A stretch of 64,000 bases of DNA. Source: Lysinibacillus parviboronicapiens. GTDB lineage: Bacteria > Bacillota > Bacilli > Bacillales_A > Planococcaceae. Numbering within the stretch: the stretch's first letter is position 1; each line of letters opens with the position of its first letter. Below the pieces are notes generated by a model that was not told where the DNA came from, made no database searches, and saw only the letters and a program-made list of their open reading frames with translations. The position numbers and the translations under genes are program-made. Location of the stretch: NCBI RefSeq assembly GCF_003049575.1, contig NZ_PYWI01000004.1:62001-126000 (forward strand), written 5' to 3'. Shown here piece after piece: positions 7,747-16,484 of this stretch.

Positions 7747-8862
7747 GTGTCATGTATAAAAATTTATCCTAAAGAGCAAGCAAAACAATATTTAATTATC
7801 GATGTAGTATCCATTATTATTTTGATATTTATAGTATTAAGCTCGAACTCGAATTTACCTGTCATAGCAAAAATAATTGTCCTCATAACATTCTTAATAG
7901 CATTTTATGTTGCCTTATGGTATAGAGATTGGCGCCTTCATCTGGCAACATTAACAGGACTCTTTAGCGTTGCAATAATTGGAATTTACGAAGGTTCTAT
8001 CATGCTATTTTTCGGATTTACGTTCGCAGATTTAATCGGGAGAGCACAAGTCAAATGGCATATTGCTTCGGCAATGCTAGCCATTGCCTTGATGTTTATC
8101 GTTGTTTTATGGGTTGAAACAGGCGAGCTATTCAAAATAGACGACCCGATTATACTTCCTATTATGCTAATTCAACTTGTCTTCCCCGTGCTGATTTACT
8201 ATATAGAGAAGGCAAAAAACTTAAAAGTTGAGTTAGCAACGGTCAATACGCAACTGGTAAAACAGCACGAACGACAACGTATCGCGAGAGATCTCCACGA
8301 TACGATTGGCCACACCCTCACAATGATTAAATTAAAAACGGAGCTGACAACTAAATTAGTAGATAAAGATCCATCCCGAGTAAAAGGCGAATTGCAAGAT
8401 ATTTTAGCAACAACGCGAACAGCACTTAAACAAGTAAGAGAGTTAGTGTCTGATATGAACTTCGTTTCATTAGAAAGTGAACTTTTACACTGTGAAAAAC
8501 TGCTGCTATCAGCTGATATCGCCATTAACATATCGAACAATTGTCCCAAAATACTATTATCAAGTGTAGAAGAAACCATGCTTGCCTTATGTGTTCGAGA
8601 AGCTACAACAAATATCCTCAAACATAGTCAAGCAAAGTCCTGTATTGTAGAAATCGACTATTTCGACCCTATCTATACGCTAAACATAATCGATGACGGT
8701 ATAGGTTTAGAAAATCAAGGCCTTGGCAATGGCCTATCATCTATACAGGAACGAATGTCAATCCTGCAAGGCACTGCAACGATTGATAATTTTACTAATG
8801 GCGGAACCATTGTGTCGTTAAAATTACCTTTCCAACACTATCGAAAGGAGCCCCTTAAATGA
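7747..8862 (+). CDS. Sensor histidine kinase, HisKA_3 (DesK/LiaS-like)
   Basis: About 371 aa from GTG at 7747. Four to five membrane segments fill residues ~15-155, a short linker follows, then the dimerisation/phospho-acceptor box RQRIARDLHDTIGHTL with His184, and a C-terminal ATPase domain with N-box VREATTNILKHSQAK and G-box DDGIGLENQGLGNGL. It should autophosphorylate on His184 and pass the phosphate to the regulator encoded next. The start is uncertain: an in-frame extension to 7678 lies inside DUF418 and lacks a ribosome site; AAGGG precedes the TTG/GTG pair at 7744-7749. Confidence 0.88.
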   Translation: MSCIKIYPKEQAKQYLIIDVVSIIILIFIVLSSNSNLPVIAKIIVLITFLIAFYVALWYRDWRLHLATLTGLFSVAIIGIYEGSIMLFFGFTFADLIGRAQVKWHIASAMLAIALMFIVVLWVETGELFKIDDPIILPIMLIQLVFPVLIYYIEKAKNLKVELATVNTQLVKQHERQRIARDLHDTIGHTLTMIKLKTELTTKLVDKDPSRVKGELQDILATTRTALKQVRELVSDMNFVSLESELLHCEKLLLSADIAINISNNCPKILLSSVEETMLALCVREATTNILKHSQAKSCIVEIDYFDPIYTLNIIDDGIGLENQGLGNGLSSIQERMSILQGTATIDNFTNGGTIVSLKLPFQHYRKEPLK

Positions 8863-9464
8863 TACGCATATTATTAGCCGAAGACCAACAAATGTTGCGT
8901 GGCGCCTTAACTTCATTGCTGTCATTCGAGAATGACATTGAAGTAATTGCAGAAGTTTCTGATGGTCAAAAAGCATGGCAATGCATACAGAGCGATGTGC
9001 CTGATGTTTGTATTTTGGACATCGAAATGCCGAATTTGACAGGACTAGAACTTGCCGAAAAAATTAAAAATGCAAAACTACCTTGCAAAGTGATGATCGT
9101 CACAACTTTCGCTCGTCCAGGGTATTTACAGAAGGCAATGGATTGTGAGGTCCATGGTTATTTATTGAAGGATGAACCGATTGATTATTTAATCGAAACA
9201 ATACGCAAAGTAATGAATGGCGAAAAGGTCGTGAGTAGAGATTTAGCCGCTACGTTATTTATGAAAGAGCAAAATCCTCTAAATGAACGAGAAATAGCTG
9301 TGCTCCAGCTTGTTAAAGAAGGATTCACAACCGGTGAGATCAGCAAAAAATTATTTTTAACAAAAGGAACGATTCGCAATTATTTATCAACCTCTATTCA
9401 GAAACTGCATGTAGAATCCAGACAGCAAGCCGTTCAAATTGCCAATGACAAAGGCTGGCTTTAA
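8859..9464 (+). CDS. NarL/LuxR-family response regulator (DesR-like)
   Basis: 201 aa. The receiver domain carries the acidic pair in LLAEDQQ, the phospho-acceptor Asp54 in CILDIEMP and Lys in LLKDEP. The C-terminal LuxR-type helix-turn-helix starts at LNEREIAVLQLVKEG and ends near residue 195. The ATG overlaps the kinase TGA (ATGA), so the pair is translationally coupled. It lacks any membrane or enzymatic output domain and should act as a DNA-binding activator or repressor. The target is unknown; the upstream DUF418 gene is the obvious candidate. Confidence 0.93.
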   Translation: MIRILLAEDQQMLRGALTSLLSFENDIEVIAEVSDGQKAWQCIQSDVPDVCILDIEMPNLTGLELAEKIKNAKLPCKVMIVTTFARPGYLQKAMDCEVHGYLLKDEPIDYLIETIRKVMNGEKVVSRDLAATLFMKEQNPLNEREIAVLQLVKEGFTTGEISKKLFLTKGTIRNYLSTSIQKLHVESRQQAVQIANDKGWL

Positions 9465-9513
9465 AGATCATAAATGATAAGCGCTACATAATGTATTGAA
9501 AAGTAAGCAACTA

Positions 9514-9553
9514 AAAAAATGAACTACCCTATTGTTGGGTGTAGTTCATTTTT
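9514..9553 (+). terminator. Rho-independent terminator of the two-component operon
   Basis: AAAAATGAACTAC and GTAGTTCATTTTT form a 13-pair stem with a 13-base loop, 50 bases after the response-regulator stop. A and T flanks make it usable from both sides. Confidence 0.85.
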
Positions 9554-9613
9554 ATTGTGCACCTATTTTGTTGTCGTCTATAGACTTCTTGAAATTCGCT
9601 ATTTTAATTTTAT

Positions 9614-9757
9614 TTATTTCTCTTTTTGCTGTAGTAAATCTCTTAAAAGTAGAATCATCTCTTCTTGTTGTTTGATCTTTCTACGGCCATTCCGATTGAT
9701 GGCTACAAGTTCGCAGGCAATGCCAGCAGCAAAGAAAAACGATAAACTAGTTAACAT
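9614..9757 (-). CDS. Small membrane-anchored protein, 47 aa, unknown
   Basis: ATG at 9757 has GGAGGAGC six bases upstream, an excellent ribosome site. The product starts with a hydrophobic helix (MLTSLSFFFAAGIACELVAI), then a basic stretch (NRNGRRKIKQQ) and a charged, coiled-coil-like tail (EEMILLLRDLLQQKEK). This is a single-span protein with a cytoplasmic amphipathic tail. It follows the EamA transporter on the same strand (27 bases after its stop) and may be co-transcribed. I do not recognise the family. Confidence 0.7.
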   Translation of the reverse strand: MLTSLSFFFAAGIACELVAINRNGRRKIKQQEEMILLLRDLLQQKEK

Positions 9758-9783
9758 TAAAAGCTCCTCCAAAACATGTACTA

Positions 9784-10752
9784 TCAGCCAGCACTGCGCA
9801 ATTGTCTCTCTTGTATAAATTGTATATCCTTATTTACTTCTTGACGCTGGCATATATTATTTCGGATAAGAGCTGTAATAACGAGCAATGTTCCTACAAT
9901 ATCAAAAATGGTTATAGCATACCCTTGTACCATCATAATGACTAATGTAGTAATCGGCACGAAGTTGATAAATAAGATGCCATTAATGGAGGACAAAATT
10001 TTCACACCATAGTTCCAACAAAGTAGCGCGACAATTCCCGGTAAAACCATCATAAACAATAAATCGTATTTAACAACTGCGATTGTTCCCATACTTGGTA
10101 CTGACACATATCCTAGCATTGTCCCTATCATCGTTAATATTGCTGTTACGGCTGTACCAAATACACAAGTCAATGTTGAATAACGGAGTGTCGACCATTC
10201 AGGAAATGAGTGCCCGCCCATCGTATAGATAACCCATCCCACAACTCCCATTAATATAAATGCGAGCGGCATTATATTATTTTTCAATGTCAGAAAGAAA
10301 GCCATATCGCCTTTTGTAATTACAAACATAGCGCCAACAAATGCAATGACCATGCTTATCATCATATACTTTTTGGGCTTGACGTTTTTATATCCCCATA
10401 GAATAGCAATCGAAATCATTGGCATCAGTGCCTCCATTATAGACGCTACCATAACACCAGATTTGCCCATTAGCATCTGCCCTAAGAAAACAAGCACATT
10501 GTAGACAGTAAATGCCATCACCCCGAAAAAGATTAGCAGTTTCCCTTTCCCTTCTAATTGAAATGCTTTCTTACCTTCCTTTATCCATAATAAAATAATC
10601 AATGCAATCGATACCGCTCCATATCGAATGGTTGAAAAATAAAATGGATCGATATATTCTAGCGCATGATCTGCAACTGGGAACATTGCGCCCCATGAAA
10701 TACTTGCAATTAAACAGGCAATCGCACCTAGTATCATTTTACTCTTGTTCAC
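9784..10752 (-). CDS. EamA/DMT-family drug-metabolite transporter
   Basis: 322 aa with about ten membrane helices in two EamA repeats; the N-terminal repeat begins ASISWGAMFPVADHALEY and the second has ILMGVVGWVIYTMGG. Members export amino acids, nucleosides or drugs. GTG at 10752 follows GCGAGGAAT seven bases upstream. It is divergent from the LysR gene at 10888, the usual layout for a regulator controlling its neighbour, so the transporter is probably induced by the ligand of that regulator. Substrate unknown. Confidence 0.9.
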   Translation of the reverse strand: MNKSKMILGAIACLIASISWGAMFPVADHALEYIDPFYFSTIRYGAVSIALIILLWIKEGKKAFQLEGKGKLLIFFGVMAFTVYNVLVFLGQMLMGKSGVMVASIMEALMPMISIAILWGYKNVKPKKYMMISMVIAFVGAMFVITKGDMAFFLTLKNNIMPLAFILMGVVGWVIYTMGGHSFPEWSTLRYSTLTCVFGTAVTAILTMIGTMLGYVSVPSMGTIAVVKYDLLFMMVLPGIVALLCWNYGVKILSSINGILFINFVPITTLVIMMVQGYAITIFDIVGTLLVITALIRNNICQRQEVNKDIQFIQERQLRSAG

Positions 10753-10842
10753 TGCTATTCCTCGCTTCTATGTATTCTCTATCTATTTCACAATGAGAAT
10801 TATAAAAAAGAAATAGCATCACGTAAAATGATTGAAAGTGAT

Positions 10843-10871
10843 ATAAACTATCATTTATAATGATAGTTTAT
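10843..10871. promoter_or_regulatory. Perfect inverted repeat overlapping the LysR leader
   Basis: ATAAACTATCAT, five bases, ATGATAGTTTAT: two perfect 12-base arms that end right before the AAGGAGG of the LysR gene. It could be an operator bound by the regulator for autocontrol or a leader hairpin. It lies between the two divergent genes. Confidence 0.6.
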
Positions 10872-10887
10872 CAAGGAGGATTACACA

Positions 10888-11754
10888 GTGGAACTACGAG
10901 ACTTACAAATTTTCAAATGCGTTGCCACGCTAGGAAGCGTCAGCAGTGCAGCAAAGGAATTAAACTATGTCCAATCCAACGTCACAGCACGTATTAAGCA
11001 TTTAGAGAACGAGCTCAACACACAGCTTTTTTATCGTCATAAAAAAGGCATGATATTGAATGAAGATGGTAGAAAAATGCTTACTTACGTTAACAAAATT
11101 CTATTGGATGTTGAAGAATTACAACAAGTATTTCTAGATAGTCATACGCCTGTTGGCACATTAAAAATTGGTACAGTTGAAATCGTGAGTATCTTACCAA
11201 CCATACTAGCGGCTTACTATAAGGACTACCCCAATGTCGATTTATCATTACAAGCGGGTTTGACTGAAGAACTCATAAAAGAAGTAACCGATCACCAATT
11301 AGATGGTGCTTTTATATCAGGTCCTATCAAACATCCACATTTAGAACAATACGATGTCTGTATGGAAAAACTCGTTCTTGTGACGCAAAACAAAACTTTT
11401 CATAAAGATGATTTTTTAACAACACCCATCCTTGTTTCTAATAAAGGTTGTGGTTATCGTTCTAAGCTAGAACACTGGCTTAAAGATGAAGGTTTACTGC
11501 CAAAAAGGATTATGGAATTTAACATACTCGAGACTATCATAAACAGTGTTGCCCTTGGCCTCGGCATTACACTCGTACCGCAATCTGCTGTCAATCAACT
11601 TGCCACAACAAGTAAGGTATATTGTCATCCGATTCCTAAAAAATATGGCAGCAATTCAACTGTATTTATACGGCGAAAAGATGCCTATATGACCAATTCA
11701 ATGCGTTACTTTTTACAAACCATTGCAGAGCATCGAGATATCACTATGTTATAA
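10888..11754 (+). CDS. LysR-family transcriptional regulator
   Basis: 288 aa. An N-terminal winged helix-turn-helix (residues ~1-60: [40 protein letters not shown]) is followed by a LysR substrate-binding domain (~90-285). GTG at 10888 has AAGGAGG eight bases upstream. It is divergent from the EamA transporter and probably regulates it. A 12-base-arm palindrome lies directly in its leader. Confidence 0.93.
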   Translation: MELRDLQIFKCVATLGSVSSAAKELNYVQSNVTARIKHLENELNTQLFYRHKKGMILNEDGRKMLTYVNKILLDVEELQQVFLDSHTPVGTLKIGTVEIVSILPTILAAYYKDYPNVDLSLQAGLTEELIKEVTDHQLDGAFISGPIKHPHLEQYDVCMEKLVLVTQNKTFHKDDFLTTPILVSNKGCGYRSKLEHWLKDEGLLPKRIMEFNILETIINSVALGLGITLVPQSAVNQLATTSKVYCHPIPKKYGSNSTVFIRRKDAYMTNSMRYFLQTIAEHRDITML

Positions 11755-11803
11755 GAAAAACACTTCCATGTAACTGGATTTTGGCTGAACCAATTCAACA
11801 GAC

Positions 11804-11891
11804 AAAAACCAGCTCAACATGTTGAACTGTTCCCCAATTATTCTAACGTGTCTAACAAGGAGGGACAGTCCATATGTCGATGCTGGTTTTT
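11804..11891. repeat. Long imperfect hairpin between convergent genes
   Basis: AAAAACCAGC at 11804 pairs with GCTGGTTTTT at 11882, and the similarity of the two arms continues inward for about 29 bases (TCAACATGTTGAACTGTTCC against ATCGACATATGGACTGTCCC read from the other strand). The loop is ~24 bases. It lies between the ends of the LysR gene (+) and the lipoprotein gene (-), so it can serve as a bidirectional terminator, though the arms are longer than termination needs. Confidence 0.55.
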
Positions 11892-11911
11892 CAATATTTT
11901 AGGTCATCGTT

Positions 11912-12997
11912 TTACTTTGCTTTTAACGTTATATTAGCTGCAGTAGCCCAGTTGTTGAGTGGTGCTACTTGATAAGTGCCGCCAGACTTTAAAGTGCCTT
12001 CTTTTACATCAAAGATACCGACAGCGCCTTTTCGTGAAGAATAGCGATATTGCGCTTGGATTTTTTCTCCATCATCCCCTTGTAATTCTACACTGCGTCC
12101 AGCAAATAATTCCATACCTGGGTCTCTATCTAACGTAACTTGCAATGATTTATCATCAATTGGTTCCACCACTTTGATTGTCAATGGCGCGATTTCTGTT
12201 GCTGTAAAAGTTGGGTTATTCACGGTTGCCCAATCAGACGTCACAGTATACTGCATACCTGGCCTTAATGTCCGTCCTTCGGGTAAGCGGAATTTTGGTG
12301 CTTGTCTGCGATCAGCAGCTTGTGTAAACAAAACGTAACTCGCTTGCATTTCTTCTCCATCCTCTGCGGTCAATGTCACCACACGGTCTCTTAAAGAGGA
12401 GATGACTTGATATTGCTTGCCACTTTCATCTTTATTTTCATCATTTACTAGGAAAGATTGATCGCCTCTCGCATCTTTATAGGCTTCAATAATGTTGGAA
12501 TAATCGGTTACACCTTGTTCTTTAAATGATTCGATTTCAAAGGTATCATTTGCGACCTGTTTTGTTTGACTGACATTAATTTTTTCATCGCTGCCCTCAA
12601 AAATCTGTGCTTCTCCACCTTTATAGCTTAACGTATATGTCGTGTCAGGTTGTTGGACTGTCACTGGGAAAATATATGTGCTTTTTGAACCTATTTTTAA
12701 GCGAGGTACATTGACAATACCTAAATTATGATTGAATGTATAATCTTTTTGGATAGCATCTAAGTTTTCTACTTTAACAGCTTCTTCTGGTAGTGGTTCA
12801 GAAAATGTTACTTGTAATGTTATAGCATTTAGCGCTTGTATTTCCATAATTTGCGCAACCTCTTTTGCTTGTTGTGATGCTTCCTGTTGCGCTTGCTCTT
12901 GCTTTGGTTCTGCTTGCTTATTTAGAAAGTTACATCCTGTTAATGTTAGCGTTGCGCCTAAAAGTAGTGGTGTAATAAATTTCATCTTGTTGTTCAT
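11912..12997 (-). CDS. Secreted lipoprotein with repeated beta-rich C-terminal modules
   Basis: 361 aa. The signal peptide MNNKMKFITPLLLGATLTL ends in the lipobox LTGC, so the Cys should be lipidated and anchor the protein outside the membrane. A Gln/Glu/Ala-rich spacer follows, then beta-rich sequence with internally repeated phrases (LTAEDGEEMQASYVLFT and LQGDDGEKIQAQYRYSS), suggesting two or three Ig-like modules. ATG at 12997 is chosen because AAGGAG lies seven bases upstream. It is 28 bases downstream of the ankyrin lipoprotein and probably in its operon. A decayed copy of its C-terminus lies at 14288-14620. Function unknown. Confidence 0.8.
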   Translation of the reverse strand: MNNKMKFITPLLLGATLTLTGCNFLNKQAEPKQEQAQQEASQQAKEVAQIMEIQALNAITLQVTFSEPLPEEAVKVENLDAIQKDYTFNHNLGIVNVPRLKIGSKSTYIFPVTVQQPDTTYTLSYKGGEAQIFEGSDEKINVSQTKQVANDTFEIESFKEQGVTDYSNIIEAYKDARGDQSFLVNDENKDESGKQYQVISSLRDRVVTLTAEDGEEMQASYVLFTQAADRRQAPKFRLPEGRTLRPGMQYTVTSDWATVNNPTFTATEIAPLTIKVVEPIDDKSLQVTLDRDPGMELFAGRSVELQGDDGEKIQAQYRYSSRKGAVGIFDVKEGTLKSGGTYQVAPLNNWATAANITLKAK

Positions 12998-13025
12998 TCT
13001 ACGACTCCTTTTTCTCATCAATTTT

Positions 13026-13739
13026 TTATTTTGCCCCAGCTTGCTTTAATAATTGCAGGATTTCATGGAAATCCTTCGCTTGCGCATGCTGTAATGGTGA
13101 AATGTTTTTGTTATCAGGTATATTGACATCTGCTCCATAATCTATCAACAACTGAACTACTTGTTGCTGTGTTTGACGGCCATCATTTAAAATAATTGCT
13201 TCCATTAAAGCTGTCCATCCAAGGTTATTCACATGGTTTACATCTACTTCTGTAGTTGTTAGTAATTCTTGAATAACGTCTATATAACCATGTTCAGAGG
13301 CGGGTATTAAAGCCGTACCACCATAGCGATTTGTGATGGAAGGATCTGCACCAGCTGTTATTGTTAGCTTCAAAATTTCAAGATAGCCCTCGGCACCTGC
13401 ATAGAGAAAAGGATTATTTTGCCTATCATCCTGAATATTAACATCTGCACCGGCTTCAATAAGCATTGTTGCCATCTCAACGTCATTGTTATACGTTGCA
13501 AGCATAACTGCCGTTCGTTTGTTAGCATCTTGCACATTAATATCTATATCTTTGCTAAGTAAATCTTGTATTATACTGACTTCACCTTGTGCCGCTGCTT
13601 GAAGCAACTGTTCATTTAATTCAACGCTCATTATTTCACTGTCCTTTTGTAGTTTTAGTAATTCTGCTTCATGATAGGAGGAACATCCTTGAAGCAAAAA
13701 TGTCAATCCTATGATACTTCCCCTCATCCACTTCCCCAT
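13026..13739 (-). CDS. Ankyrin-repeat lipoprotein
   Basis: 237 aa. The lipoprotein signal MGKWMRGSIIGLTFLLQGC ends in the lipobox LLQGC. From about residue 40 there are five to six ankyrin repeats with the usual consensus pieces (GADVNIQD, GADPSITN, GWTALMEAI, GADVNIPD). AAGGAG lies eight bases before the ATG. Ankyrin repeats outside the membrane of a Gram-positive cell are uncommon and imply a protein-binding role at the surface, perhaps with the lipoprotein encoded just downstream. Confidence 0.9.
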   Translation of the reverse strand: MGKWMRGSIIGLTFLLQGCSSYHEAELLKLQKDSEIMSVELNEQLLQAAAQGEVSIIQDLLSKDIDINVQDANKRTAVMLATYNNDVEMATMLIEAGADVNIQDDRQNNPFLYAGAEGYLEILKLTITAGADPSITNRYGGTALIPASEHGYIDVIQELLTTTEVDVNHVNNLGWTALMEAIILNDGRQTQQQVVQLLIDYGADVNIPDNKNISPLQHAQAKDFHEILQLLKQAGAK

Positions 13740-13978
13740 TGCATAGTCTCCTTTTTTTACGTCTTGTCCTAGTCGTTCATTTTATCTACACACCTAAATA
13801 GACTTTACTTGATTTAGTTCTAGATGATGATGTTGTGCTAATCACGCCTCTATCATTAAAACTTTTGTAGCTCTCCTATTATTTTAGTCCGTAATGCTAA
13901 ATTCCCTAAAACAAATTCTTAAATAAGGTTAAAATTTTCGCAAAAAATTTTTAAGGTATAAGCCCTTCGACAGATTAG

Positions 13979-14286
13979 AATAGAGGCTAGGACAAAACTT
14001 TAAATTTTAAGAAAGAGCAGCAAAGGTATTATTAAATTGTTGCTATCTAAAATAAAGAAAAATTTAGACGTTCTTCCTTTTGGCATCAATAAAATTTAGA
14101 AGAGAGCACTAGTTGATGGTAGCAAAGGCGGCGACTCCTGGGGGATTAGCGTGACGCCTGAGACTACAGGCTCAGGACACGCCCCCGGAAAGCGTCCGCC
14201 GTAGTGGACATCAACGTTCACAGCAAAAAAGTGTTAGATCGACATCAGTCAATCTAACACTTTTTCTCTTTTGTCCAGCCTTTATT
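13979..14286. mobile_element. MITE-like element, ~308 bp, with terminal inverted repeats
   Basis: The left end AATAGAGGCTAGGACAAAA and the right end TTTTGTCCAGCCTTTATT are inverted copies of each other (18 or 19 bases, two differences). Inside are a GC-rich repeat core (~14105-14235) and a terminator hairpin (14225-14265), with no ORF. The form fits a non-autonomous element. It lies between the ankyrin-lipoprotein operon and the decayed lipoprotein copy. The 239 bases before it (13740-13978) hold nothing I can name apart from likely promoter DNA. Confidence 0.55.
14225..14265. terminator. Terminator hairpin inside the MITE-like element
   Basis: AAAAAAGTGTTAGAT, a twelve-base loop, ATCTAACACTTTTT: a perfect nine-pair core with A and T flanks, usable in both directions. 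Confidence 0.75.
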
Positions 14287-14287
14287 A

Positions 14288-14620
14288 AAATTTTATTTTG
14301 CTAGAAAAAATACATTTGTGGAAGTTGCCCAATTATTTACCGGTACTACCTTATATGTTACGCCTGATTCCAAAGAAACATCCTTTACATCAAAGATACC
14401 GATAGCTCCTTTACGAGCAGCATAACGATATTGAGCTTGGAGACTTTCCCATCTTCAGCTTGTAACGCAACATTGCGTCCTGTAAATAACTCCATACCTG
14501 GGTCTTTATCTAACGTAACTTGCAACGATTTATCATCAATAGCAGCCACTGTTTGAATAGTAAGTGGTGCGATGTGCTGTGCTACAAAAATTTTGTTCTC
14601 AATTTCTGCCCAACTGGAAA
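14288..14620 (-). pseudogene. Decayed partial copy of the lipoprotein C-terminus
   Basis: The DNA runs parallel to 11918-12250 of the intact lipoprotein gene, sharing long stretches such as TTTACATCAAAGATACCGA, TCCATACCTGGGTCT and ATCTAACGTAACTTGCAA. A deletion near 14445 shifts the frame, and no start or signal peptide remains. It is the last ~110 codons of a duplicated gene, on the same strand as the parent and about 2.4 kb upstream of it, with the ankyrin gene and the MITE-like element between. Confidence 0.8.
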
Positions 14621-14623
14621 GAA

Positions 14624-14666
14624 AGCGACACTGTCATTATCCCTCTTCAAGGATGACAGTATCGCT
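14624..14666 (-). terminator. Terminator downstream of the PepSY gene
   Basis: AGCGACACTGTCAT and ATGACAGTATCGCT form a 14-pair stem (one G-T) with a 15-base loop. It starts six bases after the PepSY gene stop on the minus strand, with TTTCTTTCC as its tail there; the other side has CATTTTTTAG. Confidence 0.8.
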
Positions 14667-14672
14667 CATTTT

Positions 14673-16037
14673 TTAGTTTAATTCTTTACTCGATAAGCGT
14701 TTATTGGCCATAATTCTGATCCATTCTATCAAAATGACTGCGATTAAAGAAAGACCAAATAACGGCATCAATAGACCTAATACAATCATGAACACGATAA
14801 AAGGTATGGAAACCTTCTGCGATATTTGAGGCGGTGCAGACAGGACGCCATTTTTCTTTCGAAGCAACCACGTACGGAACCCCCAGAAAATAACGGCCAA
14901 AAATGCAACACAGACGATTAAATTTAACAATTTATTTGGCCAACCAAATAAGTGTCCTTCATGTAAGGGGATTCCCCATGTAAACCATTTTGCTAAAATC
15001 CCATAATCCTCATAGCCAACCTTGGCCATAAATTCACCGCTATATTGATCGAAATACATGGTAGCTTCTTCATTAGGACTCACATCAAGTCCAGTTACAC
15101 CTGTGTTGCTCGATTTGGCAACTGTAAATACACCGGTTTCACTTGTAGGATAAATAATCGAATAGGGTTTTGCAATGTCCATGGCATCTATTTGTTGTTG
15201 AAGACTTTCTACAGCTAATTGATTCGGATTGGTCACGTTATTCATTGTCGCTCCCATTCCATGATGTCCAGCATGTCCATTGTCAGACACAGGGGGCTCT
15301 TGTTGACGTGTCGCCCAAGGTATTTCACTCATATCCGAAGTAGGCGGTTGCTGTTGTAATAACGGCGTGCCGAATGAAGGATGTTCTTGTGACGCATTAT
15401 AAATGAGATTACCCATCAACGCAGACCATGGTAGACCTGTGAAAATAATGACAATCATCGGGATGGTCACGATTGTCCCAACAAGAGCATGCCATCTTTT
15501 ATTTTTTTGTCGTTTGTTTGGCTGTTTCGCTTTCTTTAAAACTTTTCCTTTAAAGGTCATATATAAACCTGACAGTAGTAGAAAAATGGCCCAACACGCC
15601 GCTAATTCTACGAGATAATTCACAACGGTTCCCCCGATGAACAAGGAACTGTGCAAGTTTCTAAGGATATTACCAAATGTGTATTGCGCATCTTGATGAC
15701 CCACAATTTGATTGTTGTGATCTAAAAACAAATATCGCTGTGCGCCTTCTTCATTTGTCATTGTTAAACGCGTATTATAAGGTTCTTCTAATACTATAAT
15801 TTTATCAGTTTTGAAGCCTGCAAATGCCGCTTCTGCTTCTTTAATCCCTTCATCAATCGATAATACTTCTGTTTTTTTACTATCTCCAAAGAAATAATCA
15901 TCATATAACTGATTTTCCACATCTGTATAGAATAAATACCCGATGCCACTTAGTGTCAATGTTAAAAGAAGTGGTGTCATAAATAATGCTGCATAAAAGT
16001 GCATTCGCCAAAAGCTAGCATAAAGCGTGTTTTTCAT
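14673..16037 (-). CDS. PepSY-domain membrane protein
   Basis: 454 aa with the PepSY-associated TM-helix layout: MHFYAALFMTPLLLTLTLSG near the N-terminus, a PepSY-like external domain (~55-120), two central helices (~135-160 and 185-210), a second external domain, and two C-terminal helices. Relatives occur in metal or haem uptake loci and some are flavin/haem reductases. A His/Met-rich stretch (GHAGHHGMGATM, ~255) may bind metal. GGAGAA precedes the ATG. The gene stands alone between terminators; the intergenic DNA upstream shows no convincing Fur box. Confidence 0.85.
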   Translation of the reverse strand: MKNTLYASFWRMHFYAALFMTPLLLTLTLSGIGYLFYTDVENQLYDDYFFGDSKKTEVLSIDEGIKEAEAAFAGFKTDKIIVLEEPYNTRLTMTNEEGAQRYLFLDHNNQIVGHQDAQYTFGNILRNLHSSLFIGGTVVNYLVELAACWAIFLLLSGLYMTFKGKVLKKAKQPNKRQKNKRWHALVGTIVTIPMIVIIFTGLPWSALMGNLIYNASQEHPSFGTPLLQQQPPTSDMSEIPWATRQQEPPVSDNGHAGHHGMGATMNNVTNPNQLAVESLQQQIDAMDIAKPYSIIYPTSETGVFTVAKSSNTGVTGLDVSPNEEATMYFDQYSGEFMAKVGYEDYGILAKWFTWGIPLHEGHLFGWPNKLLNLIVCVAFLAVIFWGFRTWLLRKKNGVLSAPPQISQKVSIPFIVFMIVLGLLMPLFGLSLIAVILIEWIRIMANKRLSSKELN

Positions 16038-16227
16038 TCAAATTCTCCGATCTATTATAATAAGAGCAGATTTATTATATATTGAAAAAGTGAAATATGA
16101 ATGAAGTCCTAGAAAACTTTTAATGAAGTTTTATTTGACAGTAAACTGTCTTTCATCAATCTTTCTTTAGTGACGTTCATCATCTAAGTTGAGTGTAGTA
16201 ACAACAGATTTCATTTTTTACCTTAAA

Positions 16228-16269
16228 AAGCTACTTAATGCTCCACCAAAGGAAAGCTTTAAGTAGCTT
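16228..16269 (-). terminator. Rho-independent terminator
   Basis: AAGCTACTTAA and TTAAGTAGCTT form a perfect 11-pair stem directly after the stop of the 60-aa gene, followed on the minus strand by TTTT. Confidence 0.85.
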
Positions 16270-16276
16270 ACTTATT

Positions 16277-16459
16277 TTATCCGATTACTTCTTTTCTGAC
16301 ATTGCTGTAGGCTGCATGAATGTCTGTATGATGTGCTTCATCTTGCCTTACAAACTGTTCAGCCAATTCCTTTAAAGTTTTTCTTGCACCATCAAACTGC
16401 TTTTGCATAATTTCATTTTTAAAGAGACTTTCATAATACTCGATTACCTGTGGATTCAT
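16277..16459 (-). CDS. Small helical protein, 60 aa, unknown
   Basis: ATG at 16459 has AAGGAGGG six bases upstream; an in-frame extension upstream has no ribosome site and crosses a terminator, so it is dropped. The product is charged and predicted all-helical (NPQVIEYYESLFKNEIMQ, ARKTLKELAEQFVRQDEAHH), with no signal or membrane segment. It is a small cytosolic protein bounded by terminators on both sides, so it forms its own transcript or reads through from the 40-aa ORF upstream. I do not recognise the family. Confidence 0.75.
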   Translation of the reverse strand: MNPQVIEYYESLFKNEIMQKQFDGARKTLKELAEQFVRQDEAHHTDIHAAYSNVRKEVIG

Positions 16460-16484
16460 GTGTAACCCTCCTTCATTTTTAGCA

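Noticed and set aside
11875-11973. 32-codon plus-strand ORF starting with AAGGAGGGACAGTCCATATG
   Set aside because: It is antisense to the lipoprotein 3' end and overlaps the hairpin arms; the good-looking ribosome site is part of the inverted repeat.
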